A DNA stretch of 64,000 bases from Marinomonas algarum (GCF_020532605.1 NZ_JAJATW010000002.1:205081-269080), one strand, 5' to 3'; shown: positions 27,703 through 37,210, counted from the stretch's first letter. The notes: generated by a model not told the origin, from the letters alone. Made by a program: numbers and translations.

Positions 27703-30126
27703 CTATAAAGAAGAGTTCAGCGTATTAGAATCCTGAACAAAGCTCTTGATAAAGTCTTTAGGAGGTAAAGGGTGACCAAAGTAGTAACCTTGGTAATAAA
27801 AACACTCAAGCTCTTTAAGACGATCATAATGCTCCAGTGTCTCGACGCCTTCGGCTAACACACTGATATTCAAAGCTTTTGCCATGGCAACCACCGCGTA
27901 CACAATGGCCTCATCGCTCTCATCAGTTAATAAGTCACGTACAAAAGACTGATCGATTTTGAGGCGATCAATGGGCAGTGATTTTAGGTATTTAAGGGAT
28001 GAATACCCAGTTCCAAAATCGTCAATGGACAAGTGGACACCCATGTCTTTAATCGCATGCATCTTTTCCAAAGAAGAAGATAAGTCATTCAATAACATGT
28101 TTTCTGTGATTTCTAAATCCACACAAGATGTTGGCACATCATGCTTGGCCAGTTGTTCGGTCAGCATAGGCAGAAAACCCGCTTGTTGAAATTGAATCGG
28201 ACTCACATTGATCGACATACGCCAGTCAGCCTGCCACTTACCTTCTTTGAGCCAGACAGCCACTTGAGATAACGCTTCATTTAGCACCCAATGACCAATC
28301 TCAACAATCAAGCCAATCTCTTCAGCCACTGGAATAAACTCTGCAGGTGAAATAAACCCTCTTTCACTGTCTTTCCAGCGAATCAGTGCTTCCGCACCGA
28401 TCAGTCCATTTTGCGCATTCACTTGTGGTTGATAATACAATTCAAACAATTTGAATTCGGTGGCGTGATGCAATGCTTTTTCCATTTGCAAACGCGCATC
28501 TGAAATGGCCTGCATTTCCTCTCGATACAAGGCAAATGTATTACGACCCGACTCTTTCGCTCGATAAAGTGCCGTATCGGCTTGCTTTAAAATCACTTCA
28601 GCAGACTCTTTATCGTTATTAAATAGGGTTCCCCCTAAACTCGCAGTAATGTGTACTTCATGAGGACCCGCTTTTTTCACTTGCTGACATGCATACATAA
28701 TGCTGTTCGCAAAGGCGCTGATGTCTCTTTCGGCTTGCTCATAGTTATCGTTAATGTGTGGAATAAGAAAAGCAAACTCATCTCCGCCCATGCGAGCAAA
28801 CACCATTGACTCTTCTAACAAATTTGACAGCTGGGAAGCGACGCTGCGTAACAGCTGATCACCAATGCCATGACCAAGAGAGTCATTGATGGTTTTGAAA
28901 CGATCAAGATCCATAAAAATAACCGCGGAATAACACGGCGATGTTTTTTTATGCTGATGTTTCAATGTAGTGACAAGTTGATTCGACAGGAACTGACGGT
29001 TTGGAAGACTGGTGACAGCATCGTAATAGGCCAAATGATGAATGTGCGCTTCTGCTTCTTGCCGCTCAGTCACATCACGGATCAACAGCAAGGTTTCAAC
29101 GTTACCCTGCAAACAATACTTAACTAAACGAATTTCTAAAGGAATTTCAATCCCTGAGCATTGGTAAGTCGCCTCAACCGTCAGCGGTTCTTCAATTTTT
29201 AGGTCGTTTAATATGTCGGAAAACACCGGCCAAGGCGAACTTGGGTGCAAGGCGTCTAGCGGTGTCATCCCTTTCTTTTTGATACTGCATTTGAACATAC
29301 CTTGAGCCGCTGTGTTGGCTAAAATAATGTCATTGTGTTGATCCAACAACAAGATACCATCAGCGGCGTGTTCAATCATTGCCTTAGTGTGGCTGTCACT
29401 GCGCTCTAGATCACTGAGTGCGGTATTCAATTTTGTTAGCAGTAAAGAAAAAGTCTTATGCAAGTTACCTAGCTCATCGTTCTGATGGTGTCGATAGAAC
29501 GATTTAGGCAATGGCAGTTCCTCATTGCGCTTTATGCTTGATAACGATTCGGTTAATCGCATCAATGGAAACGTCACTAAAAAATAAAACACGAAAGAAA
29601 TTAAGCTCGCGAGTAATAGATCTTTGCATAAGTTATAAAACAGAATCGATAAATGTTTGTGAAAAATACCCTCAAGCAAGTACGCCTTCTCTGGAAGAAT
29701 CGTCAAATAACCGGCTTGGAAAGAGGGTTCTAACAGGTGTAATTGTCGACGATATTCAGGCAAATCAGACAAAAAATACTCTGCAAAGGTTTGACTCATA
29801 CTGTCTACTGTCACATCAGGCAACTCAGTCTGGACAAAGAACTTACCAGTATCGTCTCTCACTTCCACATGAGCAATGGACGGGCTTAACAGCAAACTGT
29901 CGATTTGTTGTTGTGCAAACTCGGTATCCAGTCGAAACACCGCTTCGGACAAGGGGCGCTCCACCACGGCCAGCAACTCTTCAAAGTTTTGATTGATTTG
30001 CTCTTTTTGAAAACGGACACTTTCAATGAACTGAAGAGCGCTGCTGACCAAACTCAGCACGATGGCCAGCACGAGCGTTAATGCTGCCTGCTTTAGAAAT
30101 AACGACTTAGAAAATACGACGCCCAT
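27703..30126 (-). CDS. Membrane sensor GGDEF-EAL protein (c-di-GMP turnover)
   Basis: The 807-residue protein has an N-terminal transmembrane helix (about 10-30), a periplasmic region, a second helix at about 160-185, a HAMP-like linker, a PAS domain (about 245-340), a GGDEF domain with intact GGDEF near residue 446 and an EAL domain with intact EALIRW near residue 577. Both active-site motifs look competent, including DFGTGYSSL in EAL. It may synthesise or degrade cyclic di-GMP in answer to a periplasmic signal. It is transcribed alone. Confidence 0.93.
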   Translation of the reverse strand: MGVVFSKSLFLKQAALTLVLAIVLSLVSSALQFIESVRFQKEQINQNFEELLAVVERPLSEAVFRLDTEFAQQQIDSLLLSPSIAHVEVRDDTGKFFVQTELPDVTVDSMSQTFAEYFLSDLPEYRRQLHLLEPSFQAGYLTILPEKAYLLEGIFHKHLSILFYNLCKDLLLASLISFVFYFLVTFPLMRLTESLSSIKRNEELPLPKSFYRHHQNDELGNLHKTFSLLLTKLNTALSDLERSDSHTKAMIEHAADGILLLDQHNDIILANTAAQGMFKCSIKKKGMTPLDALHPSSPWPVFSDILNDLKIEEPLTVEATYQCSGIEIPLEIRLVKYCLQGNVETLLLIRDVTERQEAEAHIHHLAYYDAVTSLPNRQFLSNQLVTTLKHQHKKTSPCYSAVIFMDLDRFKTINDSLGHGIGDQLLRSVASQLSNLLEESMVFARMGGDEFAFLIPHINDNYEQAERDISAFANSIMYACQQVKKAGPHEVHITASLGGTLFNNDKESAEVILKQADTALYRAKESGRNTFALYREEMQAISDARLQMEKALHHATEFKLFELYYQPQVNAQNGLIGAEALIRWKDSERGFISPAEFIPVAEEIGLIVEIGHWVLNEALSQVAVWLKEGKWQADWRMSINVSPIQFQQAGFLPMLTEQLAKHDVPTSCVDLEITENMLLNDLSSSLEKMHAIKDMGVHLSIDDFGTGYSSLKYLKSLPIDRLKIDQSFVRDLLTDESDEAIVYAVVAMAKALNISVLAEGVETLEHYDRLKELECFYYQGYYFGHPLPPKDFIKSFVQDSNTLNSSL

Positions 30127-30442
30127 TACTGCTCACTTGAAAGGTTAATTCATTGCATCGCATTGGCGATACGCATCAATGAATACTTCGAATCACACCG
30201 AAGAGGAAGATTTGTATTGTTATGTAACTAAAATAAGACTGTCACTTTACGTAGCATGATACAAGTGAGCATAAGCAAATCTTATACGCTTTATGATTTG
30301 AATCAGGATAATCTGCATGAAAACCCACTCATTAGCACAAATAGAAACAAAAAAGCTGACCTCATGAAGAAGTCAGCTGTTATTGAAAGACACTTTATGT
30401 TTTTTAGCAAACACTATCGTTTTTACTAATATAAACAGGCAT
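30127..30442. other. 316-bp intergenic region between phoX and the GGDEF-EAL gene
   Basis: No gene is seen. It carries the phoX terminator on its left and presumably the GGDEF-EAL promoter on its right. A single CTGTCAC at 30238 has no 11-bp partner, so it is not called a Pho box. Confidence 0.5.
30349..30378 (-). terminator. Terminator downstream of phoX
   Basis: On the minus strand AGCTGAC and GTCAGCT form a 7-bp stem with an 11-nt loop, followed by six T. Confidence 0.75.
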
Positions 30443-32344
30443 TTAACCGATAACGGCACCGTCTTCACGGGAGATAGCAATCACGCTGGAACGTGGTACT
30501 GAGTTGCCGCCATCCGGCCAATGAGAGTGACCTTTTTCACCCGGATGTTGCACACTGATAAACATGGTCGTGCGACTCGTATTCCATGCCGCCCCGGTGA
30601 TTTCAGACTCTTTTGGCCCAACTAAGAAGCGGCGAATTTCGCCGGTTTCTGGGTCACCCACCAGCATCTGGTTATTGCCTTGACCTTTAAATTCTTTCTC
30701 GTTGGAATAATTACCGTCTGTTTGAATCCACAACAGACCTTTCGAATCGAATTTCAGGCCATCTGGCGAATTGAACATATTGTCTTGATTTAGGTTACTA
30801 GAACCCGCGTAAGCATCATCGTAAACCGCTGGGTTACCCGCAAGCACAAACAAATCCCACTTAAATTGCGTGTGAGTATGATCACCCTCCATTGGTGTCC
30901 AGCGGACAATCTGCCCAAAGTTATTTTTCACCCGAGGATTAACGCCTGACGCTGGCGTTGCATCACCGCCCGCATTGGGTTTCACACCACGATTTTTGTT
31001 GTTGGTTAAAGAGCAATAAATTTCAGCCTTGTGGGGGTGCGCAGCAACCCATTCTGGACGATCCATGGTGGTAGCACCCACTTTAGACGCCGCCATACGC
31101 GTATGAATCGCAATTTCGGCCTCTGTCATGCCGGTGGTGTTTGGTGTCAATGCCAACCACTCACCACGATTATTGTCATGGAATTTGGCCACATAAAGCG
31201 TTCCTTCTTCCAGTAAATCACGGTTATCTCCCCCCACCAAATACTTGTGTTTAGAAATAAAGCGATACAAGAATTCGCCACGCTCATCATCGCCTAAATA
31301 GACAACAACGTGACCATCTGAGGCAATGGTTAACTCGGCATTTTCATGTTTAAAACGCCCTAGAGCCGTACGTTTTTTTGGACGTGATGTTGGGTCCATC
31401 GGATCAATTTCAACAATATAGCCAAAGCGGTTAGGCTCATTAGGCTCTTTGACAAGATCAAAACGATCGTCTGCCATGGCCCAGTTGTAACGCCCTTGAG
31501 TACTCAAACCATAACGCTTGTACGCGTCAGGCATCACATAATCCGCCTTGCTAGCGGTAAAGTAGCCGTTAAAATTCTCTTCACAGGTCAAATACGTGCC
31601 CCATGGCGTCTGACCATTACCGCAGTTGTTCCAAGTGCCTTTGGCCACCTGACCTTTAGGGTCTTCTGAGGTCTGCATCCACTGGTGACCACGGGCAGGG
31701 CCAGTGATGTCCATTTCAGTATCCGCGGTGATACGACGGTTATAAGGAGAATCCTGAACAATCCCCCATTTCCCACCACGTTGAGAAACCTCAATAATGG
31801 ATACACCGTGTGCGGCTTTATTTTTGCGCACATCATCAGGCGTCGTTGGCATACCTTCGGCACGAGTAGGGTGAAGCGTGTTTTCATTGGTGTATTCGTT
31901 GTTGATTGCCATCACTTGCGTGCCGTTCTTAGAGAAAAACGCCATGCCGTCATTATGATCACCAAACGCCAATTCTTGAGAAGCCCCCGTACCGCCTGTT
32001 GCGCCATTAAAAGCCGGTGCATTGCTAAACAGAGGGTCTCCCCAAGAAGCCAACACTTCCCACTTATAACCTGTTGGGACCGTAATGGTATCCAGTGTAT
32101 TGGCCTTAACCCTATCAAAAGCCAGACGAGACTCTGCATGACCCGCCGCCAAGGCTTTTCCAGCCGCCAGTGTCGTAGACCCCATAACGAAAGCACCCGC
32201 ACCTACCGCAGCGCCACCGCTTAAGAAACCACGACGAGAGACCATTTTGTGCGCAACTTCTTCAAACTCCACCACTTCCGGCGCTGGACGAACCAATTCA
32301 TCTAATTCATCAAAACCAAGTTTTCCATTTACTTTCATGCTCAT
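30443..32344 (-). CDS. phoX: PhoX-family alkaline phosphatase, Tat-exported
   Basis: The 633-residue protein has a Tat signal with SRRGFLSGG at about 36-44 and belongs to the PhoX/DUF839 family of calcium-iron alkaline phosphatases. These release phosphate from organic monoesters in the periplasm or outside the cell and are common in marine bacteria. Conserved blocks include NNEYTNENTL, GTYLTCEENFNGYF, and the C-terminal SPDGLKFDSKGLLWIQTDG. A strong Pho-box array lies about 160 bp upstream, supporting phosphate-starvation control. Second ATG two codons on is also possible. Confidence 0.93.
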   Translation of the reverse strand: MSMKVNGKLGFDELDELVRPAPEVVEFEEVAHKMVSRRGFLSGGAAVGAGAFVMGSTTLAAGKALAAGHAESRLAFDRVKANTLDTITVPTGYKWEVLASWGDPLFSNAPAFNGATGGTGASQELAFGDHNDGMAFFSKNGTQVMAINNEYTNENTLHPTRAEGMPTTPDDVRKNKAAHGVSIIEVSQRGGKWGIVQDSPYNRRITADTEMDITGPARGHQWMQTSEDPKGQVAKGTWNNCGNGQTPWGTYLTCEENFNGYFTASKADYVMPDAYKRYGLSTQGRYNWAMADDRFDLVKEPNEPNRFGYIVEIDPMDPTSRPKKRTALGRFKHENAELTIASDGHVVVYLGDDERGEFLYRFISKHKYLVGGDNRDLLEEGTLYVAKFHDNNRGEWLALTPNTTGMTEAEIAIHTRMAASKVGATTMDRPEWVAAHPHKAEIYCSLTNNKNRGVKPNAGGDATPASGVNPRVKNNFGQIVRWTPMEGDHTHTQFKWDLFVLAGNPAVYDDAYAGSSNLNQDNMFNSPDGLKFDSKGLLWIQTDGNYSNEKEFKGQGNNQMLVGDPETGEIRRFLVGPKESEITGAAWNTSRTTMFISVQHPGEKGHSHWPDGGNSVPRSSVIAISREDGAVIG

Positions 32345-32502
32345 AATACTGCCCTATTAACGTTAAATGCGTCTTTTTTAAGAGTGAGCCGATAAATATC
32401 AGAGCCACAACTGACCTGCCTCATCGACTGAATCCTTGTACAAAATTCGATTCAATTGCCCCCCCTGCAAAGGAAGCTGTGAAGTAATCTACTAAGAAAA
32501 GA

Positions 32503-32540
32503 TGACAATGCAGTGACAGTTAAATGGCAGTCTTTTGACA
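32503..32540 (-). promoter_or_regulatory. Pho box array upstream of phoX
   Basis: Four half-sites (coding strand TGTCA, TGCCA, TGTCA, TGTCA; plus-strand starts 32536, 32525, 32514, 32503) lie at exact 11-bp intervals, as PhoB requires. Two carry the full CTGTCAC or TTGTCAT form. It sits immediately next to the L36 gene terminator. Confidence 0.8.
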
Positions 32541-32541
32541 T

Positions 32542-32576
32542 AAAAAAAACGGCCTACTTTTACATCAGTAGACCGC
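32542..32576 (-). terminator. Terminator downstream of the L31B-L36 operon
   Basis: On the minus strand CGGTCTACT pairs with AGTAGGCCG (one G-T pair) and eight T follow. Confidence 0.8.
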
Positions 32577-32618
32577 CGAATATAGGGGAAACGATTTTGA
32601 CTTGTATAACACTGGCGT

Positions 32619-32762
32619 TTATTTGCGTTTCTTCTTCACACCCTGCGTGGCTTTAAAGCGTGGATTGGTTTTGCATATCACAAATAAACGACCTTTGCGT
32701 TTAACAACTTTGCAGTCCTTGTGACGTTTCTTGGCACTTTTTAGTGAACTCAATACTTTCAT
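32619..32762 (-). CDS. ykgO: 50S ribosomal protein bL36, zinc-independent paralogue
   Basis: This 47-residue gene encodes [20 protein letters not shown]..., ending [12 protein letters not shown], a clear match to E. coli YkgO. The four-ligand zinc ribbon of ordinary L36 is missing; only two cysteines (C17 and C30) remain, so the protein should not need zinc. AGGGA precedes the ATG. It follows the L31B gene by 24 bp and shares its Zur-like control site. It would replace zinc-bound L36 when zinc is scarce, freeing the metal. Confidence 0.93.
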   Translation of the reverse strand: MKVLSSLKSAKKRHKDCKVVKRKGRLFVICKTNPRFKATQGVKKKRK

Positions 32763-32786
32763 GGTCTTTCCCTAGCGGCTCATAGT

Positions 32787-33047
32787 TTATTTTGATTCTG
32801 ATGGTTTGCTTTGACGGTAACGACGGCGGAATTGCGCGATTCGACCTTCACCGTCATGCGTTCTTTGTTCGCCTGTGTAAAAAGGATGAGAAGCGCTAGA
32901 CACATCAATGGCCATATAGGGGTACTCTTTCCCTTCATGCTCTACTGTTTGTGACGTTGCCACGGTAGAACCAATCAAAAAATACGTGTCCATACGCGTG
33001 TCATGGAACGCCACGGTTCGATAATTTGGGTGGATATTTTTACGCAT
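32787..33047 (-). CDS. rpmE2: 50S ribosomal protein bL31 type B, zinc-independent paralogue
   Basis: The 86-residue protein starts [16 protein letters not shown] and has the [18 protein letters not shown] block of type B L31 (E. coli YkgM). It contains no cysteine at all, so it lacks the zinc-binding CxxC of type A. AAGGAG lies five bases before the ATG. Together with ykgO it forms a two-gene operon, with a Zur-like operator about 75-100 bp upstream. Under zinc starvation such proteins displace the zinc-containing forms on ribosomes. Confidence 0.95.
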   Translation of the reverse strand: MRKNIHPNYRTVAFHDTRMDTYFLIGSTVATSQTVEHEGKEYPYMAIDVSSASHPFYTGEQRTHDGEGRIAQFRRRYRQSKPSESK

Positions 33048-33123
33048 AAAAGCTCCTTAGATATAAAAGCCGTATCAAGGCATTAACGAGGCCAAGACAC
33101 TGGTAAGCCTCTCTGAAAATCAA

Positions 33124-33146
33124 TAAATGTTATGTTATATCATTTT
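33124..33146 (-). promoter_or_regulatory. Putative Zur box
   Basis: The 23-bp near-palindrome TAAATGTTATGTTATATCAT plus TTT matches the gammaproteobacterial Zur consensus GAAATGTTATANTATAACAT plus TTC at about 18 of 22 defined positions. Its place upstream of zinc-free L31 and L36 paralogues agrees with known Zur regulons. Confidence 0.75.
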
Positions 33147-33210
33147 AAAACTAAAAACAGCATTCACCCAAATAAAAACACGTCTCATTTGCAAAAAAAT
33201 AATACAGACG

Positions 33211-33247
33211 AAAAAAAACCGCCGATCGGTTATCACCGTCAGCGGTT
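33211..33247 (-). terminator. Terminator downstream of ybiT
   Basis: On the minus strand AACCGC and GCGGTT enclose an inner CGGT-gata-ACCG hairpin, followed by eight T. Confidence 0.8.
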
Positions 33248-33278
33248 TCCTAATAATGCAAACTTACCCGATCTCTTG

Positions 33279-34862
33279 TTAGCCTACATGAGCTAAGTAC
33301 TCGTCATAAGTGCCTTGGAAATCAACGACATTCTGATCTTTGATTTCAATCACTCGATTCGCCAAGGAAGACACAAAGGCTCGGTCGTGGCTGACAAAAA
33401 TCAAAGTGCCATCAAACTCCATGAGGGCATTATTCAATGCTTCGATGGCTTCCATGTCCATGTGGTTGGTTGGTTCGTCCATCACCAATACATTAAGATC
33501 CGCCATCATTAGCTTGCCAAATAACAGACGATTCTTTTCACCACCGGAGCACACCTTCACTTTTTTATTAAAGTCATCGGCGGTAAACAACAAGCGACCT
33601 AACATAGCACGGACTTTTAAGTCATCATGCTTCGCTGTACGCCATTTTGACATCCAGTCAAACAGCGTCAGGTCACAATCGAAATCATCGGTGCTGTCCT
33701 GTGGACAGTAACCAATCACGGCGTTTTCCGCCCACTTAATCTCACCATGCTTAGCGTCTAATTCGTTCATCAAGCAACGCAAAAAGGTGGTTTTACCCGC
33801 GCCATTTTCGCCGATGATCGCCAGACGAGAACCGGCTTCCAAAATCATGTCACCGCCTTTGAATAAAAGTTCATCGAACCCATGACCGACGTCTTCTAGG
33901 ATCAGAGCATGGCGATGCAGTTTTTTGTCTTGTTTAAACGTCAAAGAAGGCGTCATACGGCTCGACTGCTTCACTTCCGACAACTCAATTTTTTCTAATT
34001 TTTTTGCACGTGAACTGGCTTGTTTGGCTTTTGAGGCGTTGGCTGAAAAGCGGTTAACAAAGGCTTGCAGGTCGTCCATTTCCGCGCTCTTCTTCGCGTT
34101 CTCAATCAGTTGCTGTTCACGAATCAAGGATGAGGCTTCCATGAAGTATTCGTAGTTACCAGGGTAAATACGCAACTCACCAAAGTCGATGTCTGCCATA
34201 TGAGTGCAAACCGAGTTTAGAAAGTGGCGATCGTGGGAAATAATGATCATGGTGCATTTACGTTGGTTTAGAACACCAGCTAACCAGTTGATGGTGTGAA
34301 TGTCCAAGTTGTTGGTAGGCTCATCCAGCAATAGAATATCTGGATTAGAAAACAACGCTTGGGCCAACAGCACACGCAATTTCCAACCCGGTGCGACCTG
34401 ACTCATCAAACCAAAATGCAACTCTTCTGCAATGCCCGCCTCAAGCAAAATATCGCCTGCACGACTTTCGGCGCTGTAGCCGTCCATCTCCGCGAACTCT
34501 GCTTCCAATTCCCCTGCACGCATGCCGTCTTCTTCGGTCATCTCAGGTTTGGCATAAATCGCATCGCGTTCTTGCTTCACTTTCCATAGGGCCACATCGC
34601 CCATGATCACGGCGTCAACCACACTGTATTCTTCAAATGCAAACTGGTCTTGGCTTAGGGTGCCCACTTTTTCACCCGGTGTAATAGACACGTTGCCTGA
34701 TGTGGGGGTTAACGCACCGCTGAGGATTTTCATAAAGGTGGACTTGCCGCAACCGTTTGCGCCAATAAGGCCATAACGGTTGCCGTTACCAAATTTTGCT
34801 GAGATGTTTTCGAACAATGGCGTTGCGCCAAATTGCATGGTGATATTAGCCGTAGAAATCAA
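33279..34862 (-). CDS. ybiT: ABC-F family ATPase YbiT
   Basis: The 527-residue soluble protein has two ABC domains, Walker A at GANGCGKST and GENGAGKTT, Walker B at LLLDEPTNN and LVMDEPTNH, and an interdomain linker (about 240-310). ABC-F proteins act on the ribosome; YbiT has been linked to translation control. The first signature is the YbiT-type VAPGWKLR, not LSGGQ. The start is a TTG, preceded by AGGG and aligned with the E. coli start before the NITMQFG motif. It is transcribed alone. Confidence 0.93.
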   Translation of the reverse strand: MISTANITMQFGATPLFENISAKFGNGNRYGLIGANGCGKSTFMKILSGALTPTSGNVSITPGEKVGTLSQDQFAFEEYSVVDAVIMGDVALWKVKQERDAIYAKPEMTEEDGMRAGELEAEFAEMDGYSAESRAGDILLEAGIAEELHFGLMSQVAPGWKLRVLLAQALFSNPDILLLDEPTNNLDIHTINWLAGVLNQRKCTMIIISHDRHFLNSVCTHMADIDFGELRIYPGNYEYFMEASSLIREQQLIENAKKSAEMDDLQAFVNRFSANASKAKQASSRAKKLEKIELSEVKQSSRMTPSLTFKQDKKLHRHALILEDVGHGFDELLFKGGDMILEAGSRLAIIGENGAGKTTFLRCLMNELDAKHGEIKWAENAVIGYCPQDSTDDFDCDLTLFDWMSKWRTAKHDDLKVRAMLGRLLFTADDFNKKVKVCSGGEKNRLLFGKLMMADLNVLVMDEPTNHMDMEAIEALNNALMEFDGTLIFVSHDRAFVSSLANRVIEIKDQNVVDFQGTYDEYLAHVG

Positions 34863-34986
34863 AAGAATACCCTGAAAAAGAGAAAAGAAAGCCGTTTACC
34901 CTTGCCGCTTAGTGAACGTACAAAATATAAACACAAAGGGGGCGAATATAGTGACTTAGCGCTTAAAAGTCGAGGCTTAGCCTCGC

Positions 34987-36264
34987 TTATTTCAACTTAG
35001 TGACCAAAAGCTGCTCGACCCGAACCCCTTCTAAATCCAACACTTCAAATTTGTACCCCTCGTGAAGGTAAAAATCTGTGCGCTTTGGCAAACGCTTTAA
35101 GCGGTAAGTCACAAAACCACCCAGAGTTTCGTATTGGCCGCGATCAGGAAACTCTTCAATGTCCAAGCGACGCATCACATCATTGATCGGTGTCAGTCCT
35201 TCAATTAACCATGAGTTTTCATCGCGCTGTACAATTTGCTCTTCATCATGGGGCGTTAATAACCCTCCCATAAAACCGCCCAACAAGTCTTTTACCGTCA
35301 CAATCCCCACAATGGTGGCGTATTCATTGACGATCACGGCAAACGCTTGAGGCGCCACACGAAAAGCGTTCAATGCTTCAGACAAGGTCAAAGTTTCCGG
35401 TAAATAGAAGACTTCTTTGTCGATCTTGTCTGCTTTAATTTGTGCTTTCTCGCCTTTTAGCACCAAACGCAAAATTTCTTTCGACTCGATGATGCCTTCT
35501 ATTCTGTCTAAACTGCCATTGCAAACTAAAAAATCATTATGAGGGTGATCAATGATTTTTTGACTGATCTCTTCACTGCTGTCATCAACATCGAAGTAGA
35601 TAATTTGATCCCGCGGTGTCATGGTGCTAGCAATATTGCGTGTTTCCAATTCAAAAACATTGCCGATCAGTTGGTATTCTTGACTTTGCAAACTGCCATC
35701 TTCAGCACCGGCATCCATCATGGCAACAATGTCTTCGGTGGTGACGATTTCTTCACGCTCAATCGGCACGTTGAACAAACGCAAAATGATGTTGGTGATG
35801 CCATTGAACAAGAACACCACAGGCGTCAATAAAAAGGTCACCCACAGCATGGGCGTGACCATACGAATCGCCACGGCTTCCGGCATGATAATGGCCAAGC
35901 GTTTTGGCAATAGATCTGCAAACAAAATAAATAAAGACGTTAAGCTCAGAAACGACAGAACAAAGCTAATTTGATCCAATAAAGGACCAGAATAAACCAA
36001 CGCCACCACCTCTTTAATATAGGGCGTCAGAGTTTGTTCGCCAATAATACCGCCTAGAATGGCAATGGCATTGAGTGCAATTTGTATCATGGCAAAAAAA
36101 GCACCGGGCTTTTGCTGCAACTTGATCACCGCCGCGGCTTTGATGCTGCCCTCTTCTGCCAACACCCTAAGCTTAATTTTTCGTGCCGCCGCCATACCAA
36201 TCTCTGCCATGGCAAACATAGCACCGGCAATAATTAATAGGCCTATACTGAAAACATCACTCAT
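34987..36264 (-). CDS. CNNM-domain/CBS hemolysin-like membrane protein
   Basis: The 425-residue protein has an N-terminal DUF21/CNNM membrane domain with about four helices (1-175), two CBS domains (about 195-320; TPRDQIIYFDVDD, FAVIVNEYATIVGIVTV) and a CorC_HlyC domain at the end (SWLIEGLTPINDVMRRL). Relatives such as YtfL, YoaE and PaeA take part in magnesium or polyamine export; the substrate here is not known. An inner-membrane location is expected. It stands alone between ybiT and a divergent gene. Confidence 0.88.
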   Translation of the reverse strand: MSDVFSIGLLIIAGAMFAMAEIGMAAARKIKLRVLAEEGSIKAAAVIKLQQKPGAFFAMIQIALNAIAILGGIIGEQTLTPYIKEVVALVYSGPLLDQISFVLSFLSLTSLFILFADLLPKRLAIIMPEAVAIRMVTPMLWVTFLLTPVVFLFNGITNIILRLFNVPIEREEIVTTEDIVAMMDAGAEDGSLQSQEYQLIGNVFELETRNIASTMTPRDQIIYFDVDDSSEEISQKIIDHPHNDFLVCNGSLDRIEGIIESKEILRLVLKGEKAQIKADKIDKEVFYLPETLTLSEALNAFRVAPQAFAVIVNEYATIVGIVTVKDLLGGFMGGLLTPHDEEQIVQRDENSWLIEGLTPINDVMRRLDIEEFPDRGQYETLGGFVTYRLKRLPKRTDFYLHEGYKFEVLDLEGVRVEQLLVTKLK

Positions 36265-36420
36265 TTGATACCACTACGCCTGACAGGCAAATTTATAAAA
36301 AGCATGAAATTGATGGAAGCACACTCGCTGAATACCTCCTGAAAAGTAGCCGCATTATAGAAGGTCGCGACCTGGATACAATGGTGTTAACATCAAATAA
36401 ATCATTGCGAAGGTTAGGTT

Positions 36421-36690
36421 ATGCAAATCAACTCATCCTCTTTCCATTATGGTCAGCAAGGCCTGCAGAACAGTCAGCAAAAGTTGGAGCAAGCCAGCCA
36501 AGAAGTGGCGAGTGCGTCCTTGCCAAGATCGGCACAAAACACGACCGACAACACACAGCAAACATCAGAATCCGCCATTCGAGATGGTCTTGTTGACGCG
36601 AACAACAGCATGCTTAACGCTCAGGCCAACGCAAAAGTATTGGCGACATCGGACCAAACTATTGGTCGACTTATCGACATCATGGCCTAA
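36421..36690 (+). CDS. Miniature flagellar rod/hook-like protein
   Basis: The 89-residue protein opens with MQINSSSFHYGQQGLQNSQQ, resembling the N-terminal helix of flagellar rod and hook proteins, and closes with MLNAQANAKVLATSDQTIGR, resembling their C-terminal helix (as in FlgC or FlgG). The large middle domain is absent; a polar Gln/Thr/Ser linker replaces it. Similar short proteins occur in pseudomonads and relatives and are of uncertain role. No flagellar genes are nearby. A VOC-domain gene follows after 59 bp. Confidence 0.75.
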   Translation: MQINSSSFHYGQQGLQNSQQKLEQASQEVASASLPRSAQNTTDNTQQTSESAIRDGLVDANNSMLNAQANAKVLATSDQTIGRLIDIMA

Positions 36691-36749
36691 TACACAAAAT
36701 ACACGTAAGATCGGCAAACAAAACAATACCAACAAGAAGGATAAAGATT

Positions 36750-37133
36750 ATGTTTAGCCATATTATGCTCGGTGCCAATGATTTAGATGCTTCACAGACG
36801 TTTTACGACGCGACCTTTCAGGCACTAGGTTATAAAAAAGGGATGATTGACAATAAGGGACGCTACATTAATAAGACCGATTCCGGTCTGTTTATGATTA
36901 CCAAACCCCTTAATGGCGAACCCGCCACCCACGGCAATGGTTCCACCATTGGCTTTTCAGCCGCTACGCCAGAAATAGCCGACGCTTGGCATAAAGCGGG
37001 ATTAGAAAACGGCGGAACACGCTGTGAAGATGATCCTGGTGTCCGCGACCTAGGTCGAATGAAGCTTTATCTCGCTTACCTGAAAGACCCATCTGGCAAT
37101 AAAATTTGTGTACTTTGTCCCATTAACGAATAA
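36750..37133 (+). CDS. VOC family (glyoxalase/bleomycin resistance fold) protein
   Basis: The 127-residue protein is a single vicinal-oxygen-chelate domain, with paired beta-alpha-beta units starting at MFSHIMLGANDLDASQTFYD and ending at YLAYLKDPSGNKICVLC. Candidate metal ligands are His4 and Glu near the end are not both obvious, so metal binding is uncertain. Typical functions include glyoxalase-like isomerisation or dioxygenation; none is specified. AGAAGGA precedes the ATG. It ends 33 bp before a perfect hairpin shared with the convergent ykgJ-like gene. Confidence 0.82.
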   Translation: MFSHIMLGANDLDASQTFYDATFQALGYKKGMIDNKGRYINKTDSGLFMITKPLNGEPATHGNGSTIGFSAATPEIADAWHKAGLENGGTRCEDDPGVRDLGRMKLYLAYLKDPSGNKICVLCPINE

Positions 37134-37166
37134 GGTTCTCCTTTCTTTTCGCTCACCCACTTTGTA

Positions 37167-37210
37167 CAAGAAAGATTTAAGCATGAAGCATCATGCTTAA
37201 ATCTTTCTTG
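37167..37210. repeat. Perfect 20-bp-arm palindrome between convergent genes
   Basis: CAAGAAAGATTTAAGCATGA at 37167-37186 is exactly inverted at 37191-37210 around the loop AGCA. The right half lies within the last codons and the stop of the YkgJ-like gene. There is no T-run, so it could act as a strong bidirectional stop or be a recent template-switch product. Confidence 0.85.

Noticed and set aside
29511..29996. 161-codon frame antisense to the GGDEF-EAL gene
   Set aside because: No ribosome site or recognisable pattern, and it lies fully inside a strong coding region.
30238..30244. Single CTGTCAC upstream of the GGDEF-EAL gene
   Set aside because: It has no partner at 11 bp, so it is not a Pho box.
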